64,000 nt of DNA from an uncultured Hyphomonadaceae bacterium (GCA_913057945.1 CAJXOF010000001.1:1-64000); one strand, 5' to 3'. Shown: positions 50,800 through 59,921, counted from the first letter of the stretch. Translations and numbers: made by a program. The notes: generated by a model from the letters alone, not told the origin.

Positions 50800-51378
50800 T
50801 CATTTGCGGTCGGAAGAATTTTCGAGAGCGTCGGCGTCGTGATCGGCGCGCCAGACATAGTGGCCGTCGCCGTCTTCATCGGTGAGGATCGGAACGGCGC
50901 GCCCGATCACGGCGTCTGCCGGGAGTGCGCCGAAATAGCGACCGTCGAGACTGTCGGGATGGCTTGGATTCAGGAGGAAGAGTTCCGTCTTGGCGACGAA
51001 GTGGCAGCCCTGCCAAACGGGCAGGTCGCGTCCGAAGCGGTCGCTCGGCTGGGCCTGCGCCAGGGGGATGTCGTCGACAGCGACAGCGGCGCCATCGCGG
51101 CAGACACGTTGTCCGGGAAGCGCAGCGACGTGCTTGAGGAGCGGTACGCCCTCGGGCAGATAGCCGCGCTCGGCGAGATAGGTCGCAAGCGATTCCGGCG
51201 GATCGACGACGACCAGATCGCCTACGGCAAGATCGTCGTCCGACGCAACGGCGTATAGCCCGATGGGCGCGCTTGCGGACGCGTTCCAGATCAGCTTGGG
51301 GCTCACATGAACGAAGGCCAGTCCGCCGATCGCGAGCACCGAGAAATAGGTCGTCATGACGTATCCGAACCGGGTCAT
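50800..51378 (-). CDS. traF: TraF-like S26 signal peptidase
   Basis: A 192-residue conjugative-transfer peptidase of the S26 family. It has one N-terminal membrane helix (YFSVLAIGGLAFVHV), the serine region NASASAPIGLYAV and the lysine region LLKHVAALPGQRVC, followed by NPSHPDSLDGRYFGAL. It probably matures the TrbC pilin. It overlaps the DUF2840 gene by four bases. Confidence 0.9.
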   Translation of the reverse strand: MTRFGYVMTTYFSVLAIGGLAFVHVSPKLIWNASASAPIGLYAVASDDDLAVGDLVVVDPPESLATYLAERGYLPEGVPLLKHVAALPGQRVCRDGAAVAVDDIPLAQAQPSDRFGRDLPVWQGCHFVAKTELFLLNPSHPDSLDGRYFGALPADAVIGRAVPILTDEDGDGHYVWRADHDADALENSSDRK

Positions 51379-51881
51379 GACACGCTCCCCGCCGACGCGG
51401 CTCGCAATGTCAGTGGATCGGGTGGACAGGCTTGGCGCAGGAGCCAGGCGCGATGTTGAGCGGCTGTGTAGCCTCGCGGCTCCAGGCCTGCTGACAGCCT
51501 GTTGTGAACGTGGCGCCAATAGTCCGGCGCGGCGTCGGCCGGGTCGATGCCGAGCGCTTCGATCGCATCGGCGAACTGAAGAACCCGTTCGACCTTGAGC
51601 CAGCCGGACTGGCGCAGCAGGCTATCGCCGCCGGGTGTCACCTGCGGCACGGTCGCATAGGACTCACCCGGTCGGGGCGCACGCAGGATGTCGATCCGGC
51701 TTTCCGTAGTCCCGAAGTCGTTCGCCTGCCAGCGGACGAAGGCGAAGACGGCGCCGGGATCGAAAGCGACGGTGCTGCCACTGCGGCTCTGGATCGTTGT
51801 CCGCACGATCCGGCCGAAGCGAATCCAGTGCTCGATCTGCTTCTCGATCCAGACGAGTTCGACAGTGGCCCCGCCGCTCAT
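51375..51881 (-). CDS. DUF2840 family protein
   Basis: A 168-residue protein with the DUF2840 pattern (VELVWIEKQIEHWIRFGRIV, FAFVRWQANDFGTTESRIDI, RAPRPGESYATVPQVTPGGD). Its function is unknown. It is always seen next to traF in these elements. It overlaps both the AlpA-like gene and traF by four bases, so no parA lies between them here. Confidence 0.88.
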   Translation of the reverse strand: MSGGATVELVWIEKQIEHWIRFGRIVRTTIQSRSGSTVAFDPGAVFAFVRWQANDFGTTESRIDILRAPRPGESYATVPQVTPGGDSLLRQSGWLKVERVLQFADAIEALGIDPADAAPDYWRHVHNRLSAGLEPRGYTAAQHRAWLLRQACPPDPLTLRAASAGSVS

Positions 51882-52162
51882 GAGCGGGCCTTCCGTGCAT
51901 AGGCGGGCGAGATCGCTGCATGCCGCTTGGCGGGCAACACCTCGTCGCCCGTGTCGTCCGAGGTCGAGTTCTTCTCTCCCCGGCTGACCCAGGCTTGCAG
52001 ATCCTCGATCGCGTAGACGACGCGCCCGCCGATCTTCGAGTAGCGTGGCCCCGTGCCATAGGTCCGGTGTTTTTCGAGCGTCCGCCCCGAAAGGCCGAGA
52101 AAATGGGCCGCTTCCGGCGTTCTCAAATAGCGTGGGGGAAGTCCGGCATTGGGATCGGGCAT
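51878..52162 (-). CDS. AlpA-like helix-turn-helix protein
   Basis: A 94-residue MerR/AlpA-type DNA-binding protein: RYLRTPEAAHFLGLSGRTLE, then GPRYSKIGGRVVYAIEDLQA. Such proteins act as excisionase-like factors or regulators of transfer genes. It is the first gene of the transfer operon that reads leftwards to traG. Confidence 0.87.
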   Translation of the reverse strand: MPDPNAGLPPRYLRTPEAAHFLGLSGRTLEKHRTYGTGPRYSKIGGRVVYAIEDLQAWVSRGEKNSTSDDTGDEVLPAKRHAAISPAYARKARS

Positions 52163-52423
52163 GGGTCGCGTCTCCGGTTAGGCCATCCCGCTTCGGGAAG
52201 CGCGGGACTGTCGGAGACGAGAAAAGCGTAAGATGCGCGCCGGGAGGGATGACGATCAGCGCGCGGCGAAAACGTCACTCCCCTTTGGGGGGCATGAGAA
52301 CGGAGTGTGAAGAGGTATCGTTTGGTGTTAGAAATCTTAAGGTGTAGGACACGGTAATAAGATCGCCCAGTAGGCGCGCATTATGGACGTGAGAAGCATA
52401 TTTACTGATCAATTTTCCTGCCC

Positions 52424-53138
52424 CTACCGAGATTGCCCTTTCAGCAAATTCCTGTACCCATGATCGATCATCATTCGTCCGTAGGCAGCAAGGCGGGCGA
52501 TTTGAGCCTTTAGCGAACTGGTCTTCCATGGCTCAGCGGACACGCGGGCGGCTCCAAAAAAGACTGTGGCGACGGCGCGATAACTGGCCCCGCGCTGGCG
52601 GCCGTCGATTGTTCGCAGGGCTCGTTTCAGGCGTTCGCGTCGCTGTCGCGTGATAGGCGGATGCAGGTCGCGCTCCACAAGTTGGTGATATAGGCGATCA
52701 GCGGCGGCTAGCCGAACTGCCCAGTCGTCATCTAGCGGAAGTAGCAGGCCAACGGGGCGATCACTGAGCAAATTACCAACGAGATTAACGCCGTTTTTAA
52801 GCCGAACCCAAGAAATCCCGTCGTCGTCGATCTTCTGATATGCGATGCGCGCGGCTGGATTGGCAGAGGTCAAGCCCACGTCCGGAAGAGCATCGATCAG
52901 TTGAACGACGGCGGGTGCTGCGGTTGGAAGCCAGAAAATCGGAGCGCTGAGTGCGTTGAGCTGTGGGTTTACAGCGAAATCGTAACCCCCAGTCTGCTGG
53001 AGCGCCGCCGCCCTCCCGCATTAGCTCGTAGTCATCACGATAGCGCGAGTTCCGACGAAGGCATTCCCAAGCGAGCCCGGAGACACCGAGATCATCGAAG
53101 TGATCATACTGCTTGTCGTCGCGCCAATCTGACGGCAT
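52424..53138 (-). pseudogene. DUF6499-DUF2285 regulator split by a one-base frameshift
   Basis: The N-terminal frame from the ATG at 53138 reads MPSDWRDDKQYDHFDDLGVS and RYRDDYELM (DUF6499). The C-terminal frame reads SAPIFWLPTAAPAVVQLIDA and LRTIDGRQRGASYRAVATVF, then AEPWKTSSLKAQIARL (DUF2285). They join smoothly if one base is removed from the AAA at 52977-52979 (WGLRF-AVNP). The whole would be about 237 residues. It is either a true frameshift or a base-calling error. Confidence 0.78.
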
Positions 53139-53267
53139 TGCGAAATCCTCCCAATCGCAAACTGGCGCATGGAATTGCGTCAGTCAGTCGGGATATTACG
53201 CTTTATACCAGCGGTTGCGCTGTGTGGCCACTGGCGTCGTCTTTTACGCATGGTGCCCGCACGCCGA

Positions 53268-53543
53268 TCAACCTGCGGGAAGACCATTCTTGAGAAGATC
53301 TCGGTAGCCTTGTTCGGTCATCCAACGAGCGCGGGATAGATGACTGTCGTGGACCTGGCGCGCACGTTCCGGCTCCTTGTTGGCGTCGATACCGAGCAAG
53401 AGCGACGCCACATCTTCAAGCGTTGCACCGGCCTCACTTGCATCGAGCAGGCGCATATAGAGCTTCAGGTGATTGCGATCATAGACCGTCACAGCCGCAT
53501 CGTTCGGTGGCGCGTCGGCGATCCTGTGCTGTCTCGAGGGCAT
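53268..53543 (-). CDS. Small DUF2285-like protein
   Basis: A 91-residue protein reading MPSRQHRIADAPPNDAAVTV and YDRNHLKLYMRLLDASEAGA, ending SRARWMTEQGYRDLL. The end resembles the DUF2285 C-terminus of the neighbouring broken gene. Such small proteins occur beside DUF6499/DUF2285 regulators and may be DNA-binding. The start at 53543 is chosen over an upstream in-frame ATG for its similarity to the family start. Confidence 0.75.
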   Translation of the reverse strand: MPSRQHRIADAPPNDAAVTVYDRNHLKLYMRLLDASEAGATLEDVASLLLGIDANKEPERARQVHDSHLSRARWMTEQGYRDLLKNGLPAG

Positions 53544-53662
53544 GCGAAATCCTTGCAAGTTGGCCCATATTATTAATGAACTGGAAACCATAACCTAGCA
53601 AGCGCAGGCGGCGCAAACGTCGCCGGGTTGGTTGCAGCTTCGTGGCGGCCGCGTCGTTCGCC

Positions 53663-53693
53663 GCGTATTATAGTGCGTCGCATTAAAATACGC
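53663..53693. promoter_or_regulatory. Extended inverted repeat upstream of the XRE gene
   Basis: GCGTATT (53663-53669) pairs with AATACGC (53687-53693), and the inner AGTGCG/CGCATT bases pair partly. It ends 20 bp before the XRE start codon, where an autoregulatory operator would be expected. Confidence 0.5.
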
Positions 53694-53713
53694 GATCCGC
53701 ATTTTACTGGCGG

Positions 53714-53941
53714 ATGGATATTCGGGAAGTATTTGGCGCGAACCTTCAGTATTTTAGGGAAAAAGCCGGCCTCAGCCAGGCCGCTCTGGCGGATAGGATG
53801 GGCGTTGACCGCGCTCATATAAGCGCGATGGAACGCGGGCAGCAGAACGTCACTATCATCACCCTCTGGCACGTGGCCGAGGCACTTGACGTCAAACCGG
53901 CCGAACTCTTGGACGATCAGCGGAAAAGCCGAGAGGCATGA
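53714..53941 (+). CDS. XRE-family helix-turn-helix regulator
   Basis: A 75-residue Cro/CI-type protein: FGANLQYFREKAGLSQAALA, DRMGVDRAHISAMERGQQNV, TIITLWHVAEALDVKPAELL. It is a complete single-domain HTH. It is transcribed against the transfer genes and resembles the small regulators that silence element transfer genes. It converges with the DUF736 gene across a hairpin. Confidence 0.93.
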   Translation: MDIREVFGANLQYFREKAGLSQAALADRMGVDRAHISAMERGQQNVTIITLWHVAEALDVKPAELLDDQRKSREA

Positions 53942-53944
53942 TGG

Positions 53945-53975
53945 CAGCCCCGCCTGGGAAGACCGGGCGGGGCTG
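53945..53975. terminator. Hairpin between convergent xre and DUF736 genes
   Basis: CAGCCCCGCC (53945-53954) pairs perfectly with GGCGGGGCTG (53966-53975) around an 11-base loop. It lies right after the xre stop and before the DUF736 stop, so it could end or protect both transcripts. No T-run follows on either strand, so its strength as a terminator is doubtful. Confidence 0.5.
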
Positions 53976-53983
53976 TCGGGGCG

Positions 53984-54316
53984 TCAATCGCCGCTCTGGC
54001 GGCGTGACCGCGACCAGATAAGGCTGTAGCTCTCTTCGCCTTCGATGACGGTGTCGTCGAAGAGGTTGGCGTAGATCGGAGCGGTGAAACTCGGATCGTC
54101 GAGCTTGAGGCTCAGATAGTCGCGGCCCTCATTCGAGCGCTTGGACCAGGCGGCGCCGATCTCGACTCGGCCGACGAAGACGCGGTGGCTGGGTGCGTTG
54201 TCGTTCGCGCGATCCTCTTCCGGGATGATCCTTACATTCTTCGCTTGAACGCTGAGGGTGACGATTTCGCCGACGTACTCGTTGGCGGACTTCTTGAAGG
54301 TTCCGATGGTGGCCAT
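53984..54316 (-). CDS. DUF736 family protein (copy 2)
   Basis: A 110-residue DUF736 protein: MATIGTFKKSANEYVGEIVT, SHRVFVGRVEIGAAWSKRSN, GRDYLSLKLDDPSFTAPIYA. It is a diverged paralogue of 50439-50786. It has a long GC-rich 5' leader that shares a conserved block with the DUF2493 gene leader. Confidence 0.9.
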   Translation of the reverse strand: MATIGTFKKSANEYVGEIVTLSVQAKNVRIIPEEDRANDNAPSHRVFVGRVEIGAAWSKRSNEGRDYLSLKLDDPSFTAPIYANLFDDTVIEGEESYSLIWSRSRRQSGD

Positions 54317-54873
54317 GTCAGTTCTCCTTTTGGCTTTCGAGCCCGCGCCCGTCGCGGCCTCGATGGAGATCGACAAGGCCGGGACGACCGCCGACGCAGT
54401 CCGGAGGACCCGGAGCGTATGCGGAGGACAGCGGAGACGGAGTTTCTTGTTTCGCGAGGAATGGGCGTAGCCCAGGGGAAGAAAGTTCGGCTCCGCCGTT
54501 GCGGCCAAGGCGGTCGAGGCGTCAGCCGATACCGGCCAGATCAGTCCATGAGAGGCCGTGTCGGGCGTGGGTGATGAGGCTCAGGAGAAGTTCGTCACCG
54601 GCCAGCGCGACAGTCGAAAAACGCCGGCAACGAGCGTAGGCGATGAGCGATCGACATCGTTTCAGAGAAAAAGTTAAAACCACGCCGGATAGATTTGAAC
54701 GAGACCGCTCCATTCTGACCTTGCGCGCCAAGGGCCGGATTGGGCATGTTCCTTCAACGCACGAAAGTGGCTGCGGAACGTGTCAAGCACGATCCCGGTT
54801 TCCACTTATCTGAACCTTAACCGTGGAGTGAATCCCCATTGACGTGAGCGATTTAGCCGTCTGTGGCTGCGTA
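54317..54873. other. Gene-free stretch with conserved leader block
   Basis: No gene is supported over these 557 bases. The block at 54423-54457 is closely similar to 56490-56525 (GGAGGAC-GCGGAG-CGG ... TTGTTTCGCGA). It is followed in both places by a small GGGC/GCCC-type hairpin. The part from 54480 to 54780 shows nothing I recognise. Confidence 0.5.
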
Positions 54874-55317
54874 TCAAGCATGATGCGAATTGACACCGCC
54901 GGACTGCGTCTCTGGTCCTGCAAGGGATGCGATGCGCACCCATGCTGTCGCGCCGACGATGATTGCACCGATGCTTGCGAAGATGAGGGTCCACGTCTCG
55001 CCCGCGCCGCCGGTCTCAGAGAGACCCTTGACCGCGTGAAAACCGGCGACCCCGGCCGGCAAGGCATAGAGCGCGCCGATAGCCAGGCGGATGGTCGGTG
55101 ACCGGATCGTCGCGAACGCGACTTGCCCGAGGATAAGAGCGACGGCGCCGGCGAACAGGGCGACGGCGATTGCGCCGATCGGCCCTGCGCCGCTTTCAAA
55201 CGCATAGTAGCCGACCGTGACGGCGACGAAGAACGGAAGCGCATAGACGGCCAGGCTGAATAACAGCCAGCAGAGAAAGCCGAGGCCGACAACGCTCAGC
55301 AATGCGGACAGAAACAT
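54874..55317 (-). CDS. Conserved four-helix membrane protein
   Basis: A 147-residue hydrophobic protein with about four transmembrane helices (LSALLSVVGLGFLCWLLFSL, YALPFFVAVTVGYYAF, AIAVALFAGAVALILGQVAF, WTLIFASIGAIIVGATAWV). I recognise it only as a membrane protein carried by related elements; its function is unknown. It sits between the DUF2493 and DUF736 genes. Confidence 0.78.
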   Translation of the reverse strand: MFLSALLSVVGLGFLCWLLFSLAVYALPFFVAVTVGYYAFESGAGPIGAIAVALFAGAVALILGQVAFATIRSPTIRLAIGALYALPAGVAGFHAVKGLSETGGAGETWTLIFASIGAIIVGATAWVRIASLAGPETQSGGVNSHHA

Positions 55318-55438
55318 GGGCGGTCTCCTTCATGGATGGAGCACCTCCACCAACCGCCACGGCGCTTTTCGAAGTATAGCGCAAAGCAGCGCACGCCGGA
55401 ACCTTCCGGCGCGCGCATCAGATGATGCATCCTGTGCA

Positions 55439-56377
55439 TCATACTGCCTGCACCGTATTTTTCTTCGGTCTGAAATCGAAGAGTGGGACGCCGAGTTTCT
55501 TGGCCTTGTCGGCGAGATTGTCGGTGATTCCGGAGCCCGGAAAGAGGATGAGGCCGATGGGCATCGCCTCAAGAAGCGCGTCGTTGCGCTTGAACGGCGC
55601 CGCCTTGCCGTGGCGCTTCCAGTCCGGCTTGAAGACGACTTGCTGGCATTTGCGGTTATCGGCCCAGCAGGCGGCGATCTTCTCGGCGCCTTTGGGCGAG
55701 CCGCCATGCAGGAGCACCATGTCGGCGTGCTTGGCCTTCACACGGTCCAGCGCATCCCAGATCGCCCGATGGTCGGTGACGTCCAGTCCGCCGGAGAACG
55801 CAACCCGTGGTCCGCTTGGCAGGAGGGGTTCGATCTCCGCGCGCCGCTTCGCCGAGAGATAGTCGCGGCTGTCGATCATGGCCGCTGTCAGCGTGCGGTG
55901 ACTGATCCGTGATCCCGAGTGTGGACGCCAGGTCTGGCCGAGATGGGTCTCGAAGTGGTCGGCGGCGATATCGCGCATGAGCTCGTAAGCGTTGCGCCGC
56001 TCGATCAGCGTGACGCCCTGAGCCGTCAGGGCTTCAAGTTCGACGGAGCGCACTTCCGAGCCGTCCTGTTCGCGTTGCGATCGTTTCTGGGCCTGCTCAT
56101 TGTCGTCGAGGTCGCGGTCGACACGGGCGGCTGTGCGATGAAACAGGTTGGTCACGGACCAGAGCAGGTCTTCGAGATCCGGTTCGAGACGCGTGTCTTC
56201 CAGCGTGGCGGCGAGCGCGTCGAAGATATCGTCTATCGCACCCTGGAGGGCGTCGGCTTCGGGCAAGGGTCTCGGGTCGGGTTCGTCGGCGAAGGGCCGA
56301 TAGCCATAGAGCTGCAATTCTTCGAGTACGGCCGCGGTTGCGGAGCTGGCCATTGGTTCGGTGGTCTCGGCGGTCAT
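55439..56377 (-). CDS. DUF2493 domain protein
   Basis: A 312-residue protein. Its C-terminal third is the DUF2493/SLOG-like nucleotide-binding fold (RVAFSGGLDVTDHRAIWDAL, MVLLHGGSPKGAEKIAACWA, LILFPGSGITDNLADKAKKL). The N-terminal part is acidic and helical. SLOG-fold proteins bind nucleotide ligands, but the role in these elements is unknown. The start at 56377 excludes a 51-codon upstream frame in the leader. Confidence 0.87.
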   Translation of the reverse strand: MTAETTEPMASSATAAVLEELQLYGYRPFADEPDPRPLPEADALQGAIDDIFDALAATLEDTRLEPDLEDLLWSVTNLFHRTAARVDRDLDDNEQAQKRSQREQDGSEVRSVELEALTAQGVTLIERRNAYELMRDIAADHFETHLGQTWRPHSGSRISHRTLTAAMIDSRDYLSAKRRAEIEPLLPSGPRVAFSGGLDVTDHRAIWDALDRVKAKHADMVLLHGGSPKGAEKIAACWADNRKCQQVVFKPDWKRHGKAAPFKRNDALLEAMPIGLILFPGSGITDNLADKAKKLGVPLFDFRPKKNTVQAV

Positions 56378-56697
56378 GGGATCGTCTCCTGTTCGGCGTG
56401 GGCCGCGCCTCTCGCGGCCTTCCCGAGCGACGGAAAAGCGGGAGCTGGCCGGGACTGCACCGCCGGTCACGGCGGCCGGAGCAAAAAGTGGAGGACGGCG
56501 GAGGCGGCGCTCTTTTGTTTCGCGATGCAAAGCCGGGCCTTTACGCCCGGCGGCGGAAAAGAGTGTCGCCGCAGCCGTTGCCGGCCCGGTCAGTCTCCGC
56601 TCCGTCTCGCTCCTCTCGGAAGGCCGAAGGCGAGGCTCTCGAATTAGGAGGTGATCTGACGATGGCGACCAGACCAGTGACGGGCCTGCTCAGCCGC
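56378..56697. other. Leader region between toprim and DUF2493 genes
   Basis: A GC-rich, gene-free stretch of 320 bases. It holds the conserved block 56490-56525 and directly after it a perfect hairpin GCCGGGC-CTTTAC-GCCCGGC (about 56531-56550). It would be the 5' leader of the DUF2493 transcript. Confidence 0.5.
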
Positions 56698-57738
56698 TCA
56701 GTGTTCGTCGGAAAGCAACCGCGATAGATCGGGCTCGGTCAGTTGCTGACCCAGATGCGTCCTTAGGTCGTCCCGTCCGAGCTTGCGGAGGTCTTCGTTG
56801 AAGTCGCCGCCAAGAGAAATAAGCCGGATCGTCTCGATACCGACGGCTCCTGCGCGTTCGATCAGATTGGCGGTGGCCATGTCGCCTGCTTCGTCGGCGT
56901 CGGCGGCGATGTAGAGACGCTGAAGCCCGGTCGGCAGGATCAGCGCGGCGAGATGATTGGCCGACAAGGCGGATATGACGGGCATGTTGGGCAACGCCAT
57001 GCGCACGGAGAGCGTGCTTTCCAGCCCCTCGCCAGCAGCGAGGATGTCGGTCACGGTTCCGATCCGCACGCCATGGCCGAGCAGGTTCCCCATCGCCTTG
57101 CGTGATGGATCGAGGGGCGCTTTGCGAGCCGTCGCCGGATCGAGCCATGTGCGGTGAACGCCGGTGAGATTGCCGTTCACGTCCGTGACCTTGGCGAGCA
57201 ATGCAGGCCAGGTCTCCGGCGGGGTGTCTTTGGGCTGACCTTCTCGCCAATAGTAGCAGCACGGATGAAATCGCAGCGCTGGCGCATCGCCAAGCCCGGA
57301 AAGACCGCGCCCATGCAGATAGCGCTCGGCAAGCGTTCTACCGACAGGTCTTCCCATGGCGAAGAGGCGCCGTGCGGCCTCCGGCGATCCGGTGGGTGCG
57401 ACCACTCGTTCGCGAGTTGGCGGTTCAGGTCGTGGGAGGCTCAGGAAGATCCTCGCCTCATCAAGCGTCTCGCCGAAGGTGCGAAGTTGCCGGGCGCCTG
57501 CAATGAGATCTAGCAGGTCACCATGTTCGCCTGTGGCGGCGTCTGTCCATTTGCCGGCAGCGCCAGGACCGTGGGTTGGTCCAGTGAGGCGAACGTAAAG
57601 ACTGCGACCGGACGTGTTCTCGATGTCGCCGACGATCCAGTATCGGCCCTGCTTGCGGCCGTTCGAGAGGTAATGGCGGCAGACGGCCTCCGCCTCGCGG
57701 CCGAGCCGCTGCGCGATGTCGGATGCAGCGCTGTTCAT
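56698..57738 (-). CDS. Toprim domain (DnaG-like/DUF7146) protein
   Basis: A 346-residue protein. The N-terminal half is of the primase-associated type (RKQGRYWIVGDIENTSGRSL, RYLHGRGLSGL). The C-terminal toprim fold has ILAAGEGLESTLSVR with the catalytic Glu and RLYIAADADEAGDMA with the DxD pair. It may prime element DNA or repair transferred strands. The ATG at 57738 has GGAGG six bases before it. Confidence 0.88.
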   Translation of the reverse strand: MNSAASDIAQRLGREAEAVCRHYLSNGRKQGRYWIVGDIENTSGRSLYVRLTGPTHGPGAAGKWTDAATGEHGDLLDLIAGARQLRTFGETLDEARIFLSLPRPEPPTRERVVAPTGSPEAARRLFAMGRPVGRTLAERYLHGRGLSGLGDAPALRFHPCCYYWREGQPKDTPPETWPALLAKVTDVNGNLTGVHRTWLDPATARKAPLDPSRKAMGNLLGHGVRIGTVTDILAAGEGLESTLSVRMALPNMPVISALSANHLAALILPTGLQRLYIAADADEAGDMATANLIERAGAVGIETIRLISLGGDFNEDLRKLGRDDLRTHLGQQLTEPDLSRLLSDEH

Positions 57739-57758
57739 TTGCGCCTCCATGCTGAGAG

Positions 57759-57794
57759 CAAAAAAGAAGGAGCCCGCCACAGTGGGCGGGCTCC
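57759..57794 (-). terminator. Rho-independent terminator after the parB-like gene
   Basis: On the minus strand GGAGCCCGCC and GGCGGGCTCC form a perfect 10-bp stem with a 6-base loop, followed by TTCTTTTTTGC. It lies between the parB-like stop at 57834 and the toprim start at 57738, so it ends the parB-like transcript before toprim. Confidence 0.85.
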
Positions 57795-57833
57795 AGGGGC
57801 GGCTGCGGGAGCCGTTGGGGGCTTGGCTCCCGG

Positions 57834-59891
57834 TCACTCGGCCGCAGTGGCGAAGGCGTTACCGGTGACAGGTTCATCATCGGTGATGACGGCGGAATCG
57901 CCCATGGCCGGTTCGCCGCCGTTATCCGCCGATTGCGCTTCGCTTTCAGGGAGAGCCGGCATGCGCAGGACTTCGGGCAACCAACCGGTTCCTTCGAGAA
58001 GCTCTTCGGCCGCCGCGACCATGTCCGGTTTCTTGAGGCCGGCGATGCGGTCTGATGCTTCCGCGCCCTTCGCCTCGCGCACGGCCTCCAGAATGCGGGC
58101 CTTGGTGACGCGAGCGAGATAGCTCTCGCCCGTCGGCGCCCAGCCCGCCGCCGCCATGTCGAGACCGAGCGTCGCCGCCAGCACATCGGCATGGGCGAGC
58201 GCCCGCGGACGGCGGTTGTACGGTTCCTGGACGGCGTTGACGGTCATGGCGACGCAATGTGCGAACAGCGCCTCGCGGCTGTCGTTGTCGAACCCGACCA
58301 GTGCCTCCCACAGATCCTCAGGCGCTTTCGGCAGCGCCCCTAGCCAGCTCGTCGTGCGATCGTCGATGCTGAGCGCATAGGCCGTGTCGCCGAGACCCGG
58401 CGCCTGAGCGCCGAAACCGGCGCTGTGCGGCGTGATCTCGACGCAGCTATCCAGCGGATAGTGATAGAAGAGCCGCAGCGTCATCGCGTGCAGGGCGGCG
58501 AGGAACGCCGTCTGCGGGTCGTTGGCGAGTGCGTCGCGAAGGGCGAGCGTGCGATGCGCTGTCAACTCCATGACGAGGCGGTCGGAGAGCGGCTTCAGGC
58601 CATCGTCTTCCTCTTCCGCCTCTTCGCTGGCGTCGGGGGTCGTAACTTCGTCGACGTCCTCGTCGTTGGAGGCGGTAATCCCGTCGACCTCATCCTGCCC
58701 ATCGGATTCGACCGAAGGTTCATCCTCGGGGCGGACATAGCCACGTTCGGCGCGCAGGCGGCCGTCTTGACCGATGCTGACGAAGACGCCGGCCATGGCG
58801 ATTTCATCCGGCTCGAAGCGGACGGGCCGCTCCTGCAAGGCTTCCATCGCCGTTTCGATCTCGCCGAGCCGGGTGTCGATCTCTTCCGGGAACTCCTCGG
58901 CGTCGGCGTAATCGTCCTCAAGCTGATCGTATTCGGCTTTCAGTGCGTGGAAGTTCGCGATCTCGTCCTCGCTCATCGGCTCGGTCTCGCCGATGATCCG
59001 GCGCAGACCGTAGGTATGGCCGTAGGGAAAGTCCGTGCCGATCTCGATCCATTTCCAGCCCTCGGCGCGGATCGCTTCCGCATGGGTTTCGAGCTTTTCA
59101 TCGACGAGTTTCGCAAGCAGGCCAGCGTCATGGAGCCATCCGCCGTCGTCGGATTGGAAGAGATCGCGAAGGATGGCGCCGCCGGCCACCTCATAGGCGT
59201 CGAGCCCGACGAACTGCGCCCGCCGGTCGGAGGCGCGCACGGCGCCTTCGGTCAGCATGCGGCGGATTTCATAGGGCTGTTTCGCATAAGTCCGTTTGAT
59301 CGACTCCCAGACCTGTTCCTGGCGCTCATGGTCGGGATTGACCGTGAAGGCCATGAGTTGGTCGAGGGTCAGTTCCTCCTCGGCATAGGCGTGGAGAAGC
59401 GATGGCGCGATAGCGGCGAGCTTGAGCCGCTGCTTGACGACGTTCGCCGAGACGAAGAAGGCCGCCGCGATCTCTTCCTCGCTCTTGCCTTTCTCGCGCA
59501 TCGCCTGGAAGGCGCGGAACTGGTCGAGCGGATGAAGCGGCGCACGCTGAACATTCTCGGCGAGACTGTCTTCTTCGGCGAGGCCGTCCGTGCGCACGAT
59601 GCAGGGCACGGGCGCCGTGCGGTTCAGACGCTTCTGCTTGACCAGCAGTTCGAGCGCCCGGTAGCGGCGTCCGCCGGCCGGGATCTCGAACATGCCGGTT
59701 TCAGCGCCGTCCTCATCCAGCACCGGCCGGACGGTGATCGAGGACAGAAGCGTGCGCCGGGCGATGTCTTCGGCGAGCTCGTCGATCGAGACGCCGGCCT
59801 TGACGCGGCGGACATTGGACTGGCTGAGCACCAGCTTGTTGAAGGGGATGTCGCGCGAGGCGCTGAGGGTGATTTTCTGAGACTTGGTCAT
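57834..59891 (-). CDS. ParB/RepB/Spo0J-family protein
   Basis: A 685-residue protein with an N-terminal ParB nuclease-like domain (FNKLVLSQSNVRRVKAGVSI, GGRRYRALELLV, DSLAENVQRAPLHPLDQFRA) and the adjacent HTH (SEEEIAAAFFVSANVVKQRL). A long acidic C-terminal part follows, including an EEAEEEDDGL stretch. It is much longer than chromosomal ParB. No parA lies nearby, so it may act in regulation or maintenance rather than classical partition. Its 5' leader carries a 31-bp block repeated before the DUF932 gene. Confidence 0.9.
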   Translation of the reverse strand: MTKSQKITLSASRDIPFNKLVLSQSNVRRVKAGVSIDELAEDIARRTLLSSITVRPVLDEDGAETGMFEIPAGGRRYRALELLVKQKRLNRTAPVPCIVRTDGLAEEDSLAENVQRAPLHPLDQFRAFQAMREKGKSEEEIAAAFFVSANVVKQRLKLAAIAPSLLHAYAEEELTLDQLMAFTVNPDHERQEQVWESIKRTYAKQPYEIRRMLTEGAVRASDRRAQFVGLDAYEVAGGAILRDLFQSDDGGWLHDAGLLAKLVDEKLETHAEAIRAEGWKWIEIGTDFPYGHTYGLRRIIGETEPMSEDEIANFHALKAEYDQLEDDYADAEEFPEEIDTRLGEIETAMEALQERPVRFEPDEIAMAGVFVSIGQDGRLRAERGYVRPEDEPSVESDGQDEVDGITASNDEDVDEVTTPDASEEAEEEDDGLKPLSDRLVMELTAHRTLALRDALANDPQTAFLAALHAMTLRLFYHYPLDSCVEITPHSAGFGAQAPGLGDTAYALSIDDRTTSWLGALPKAPEDLWEALVGFDNDSREALFAHCVAMTVNAVQEPYNRRPRALAHADVLAATLGLDMAAAGWAPTGESYLARVTKARILEAVREAKGAEASDRIAGLKKPDMVAAAEELLEGTGWLPEVLRMPALPESEAQSADNGGEPAMGDSAVITDDEPVTGNAFATAAE

Positions 59892-59921
59892 GTCAGTTCT
59901 CCGTGGGCGGGCTGGCCGAAA

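Noticed and set aside
54522..54731. A 69-codon minus-strand frame
   Set aside because: It has no ribosome-binding site, no recognisable domain and an arginine/serine-rich composition typical of non-coding GC-rich DNA.
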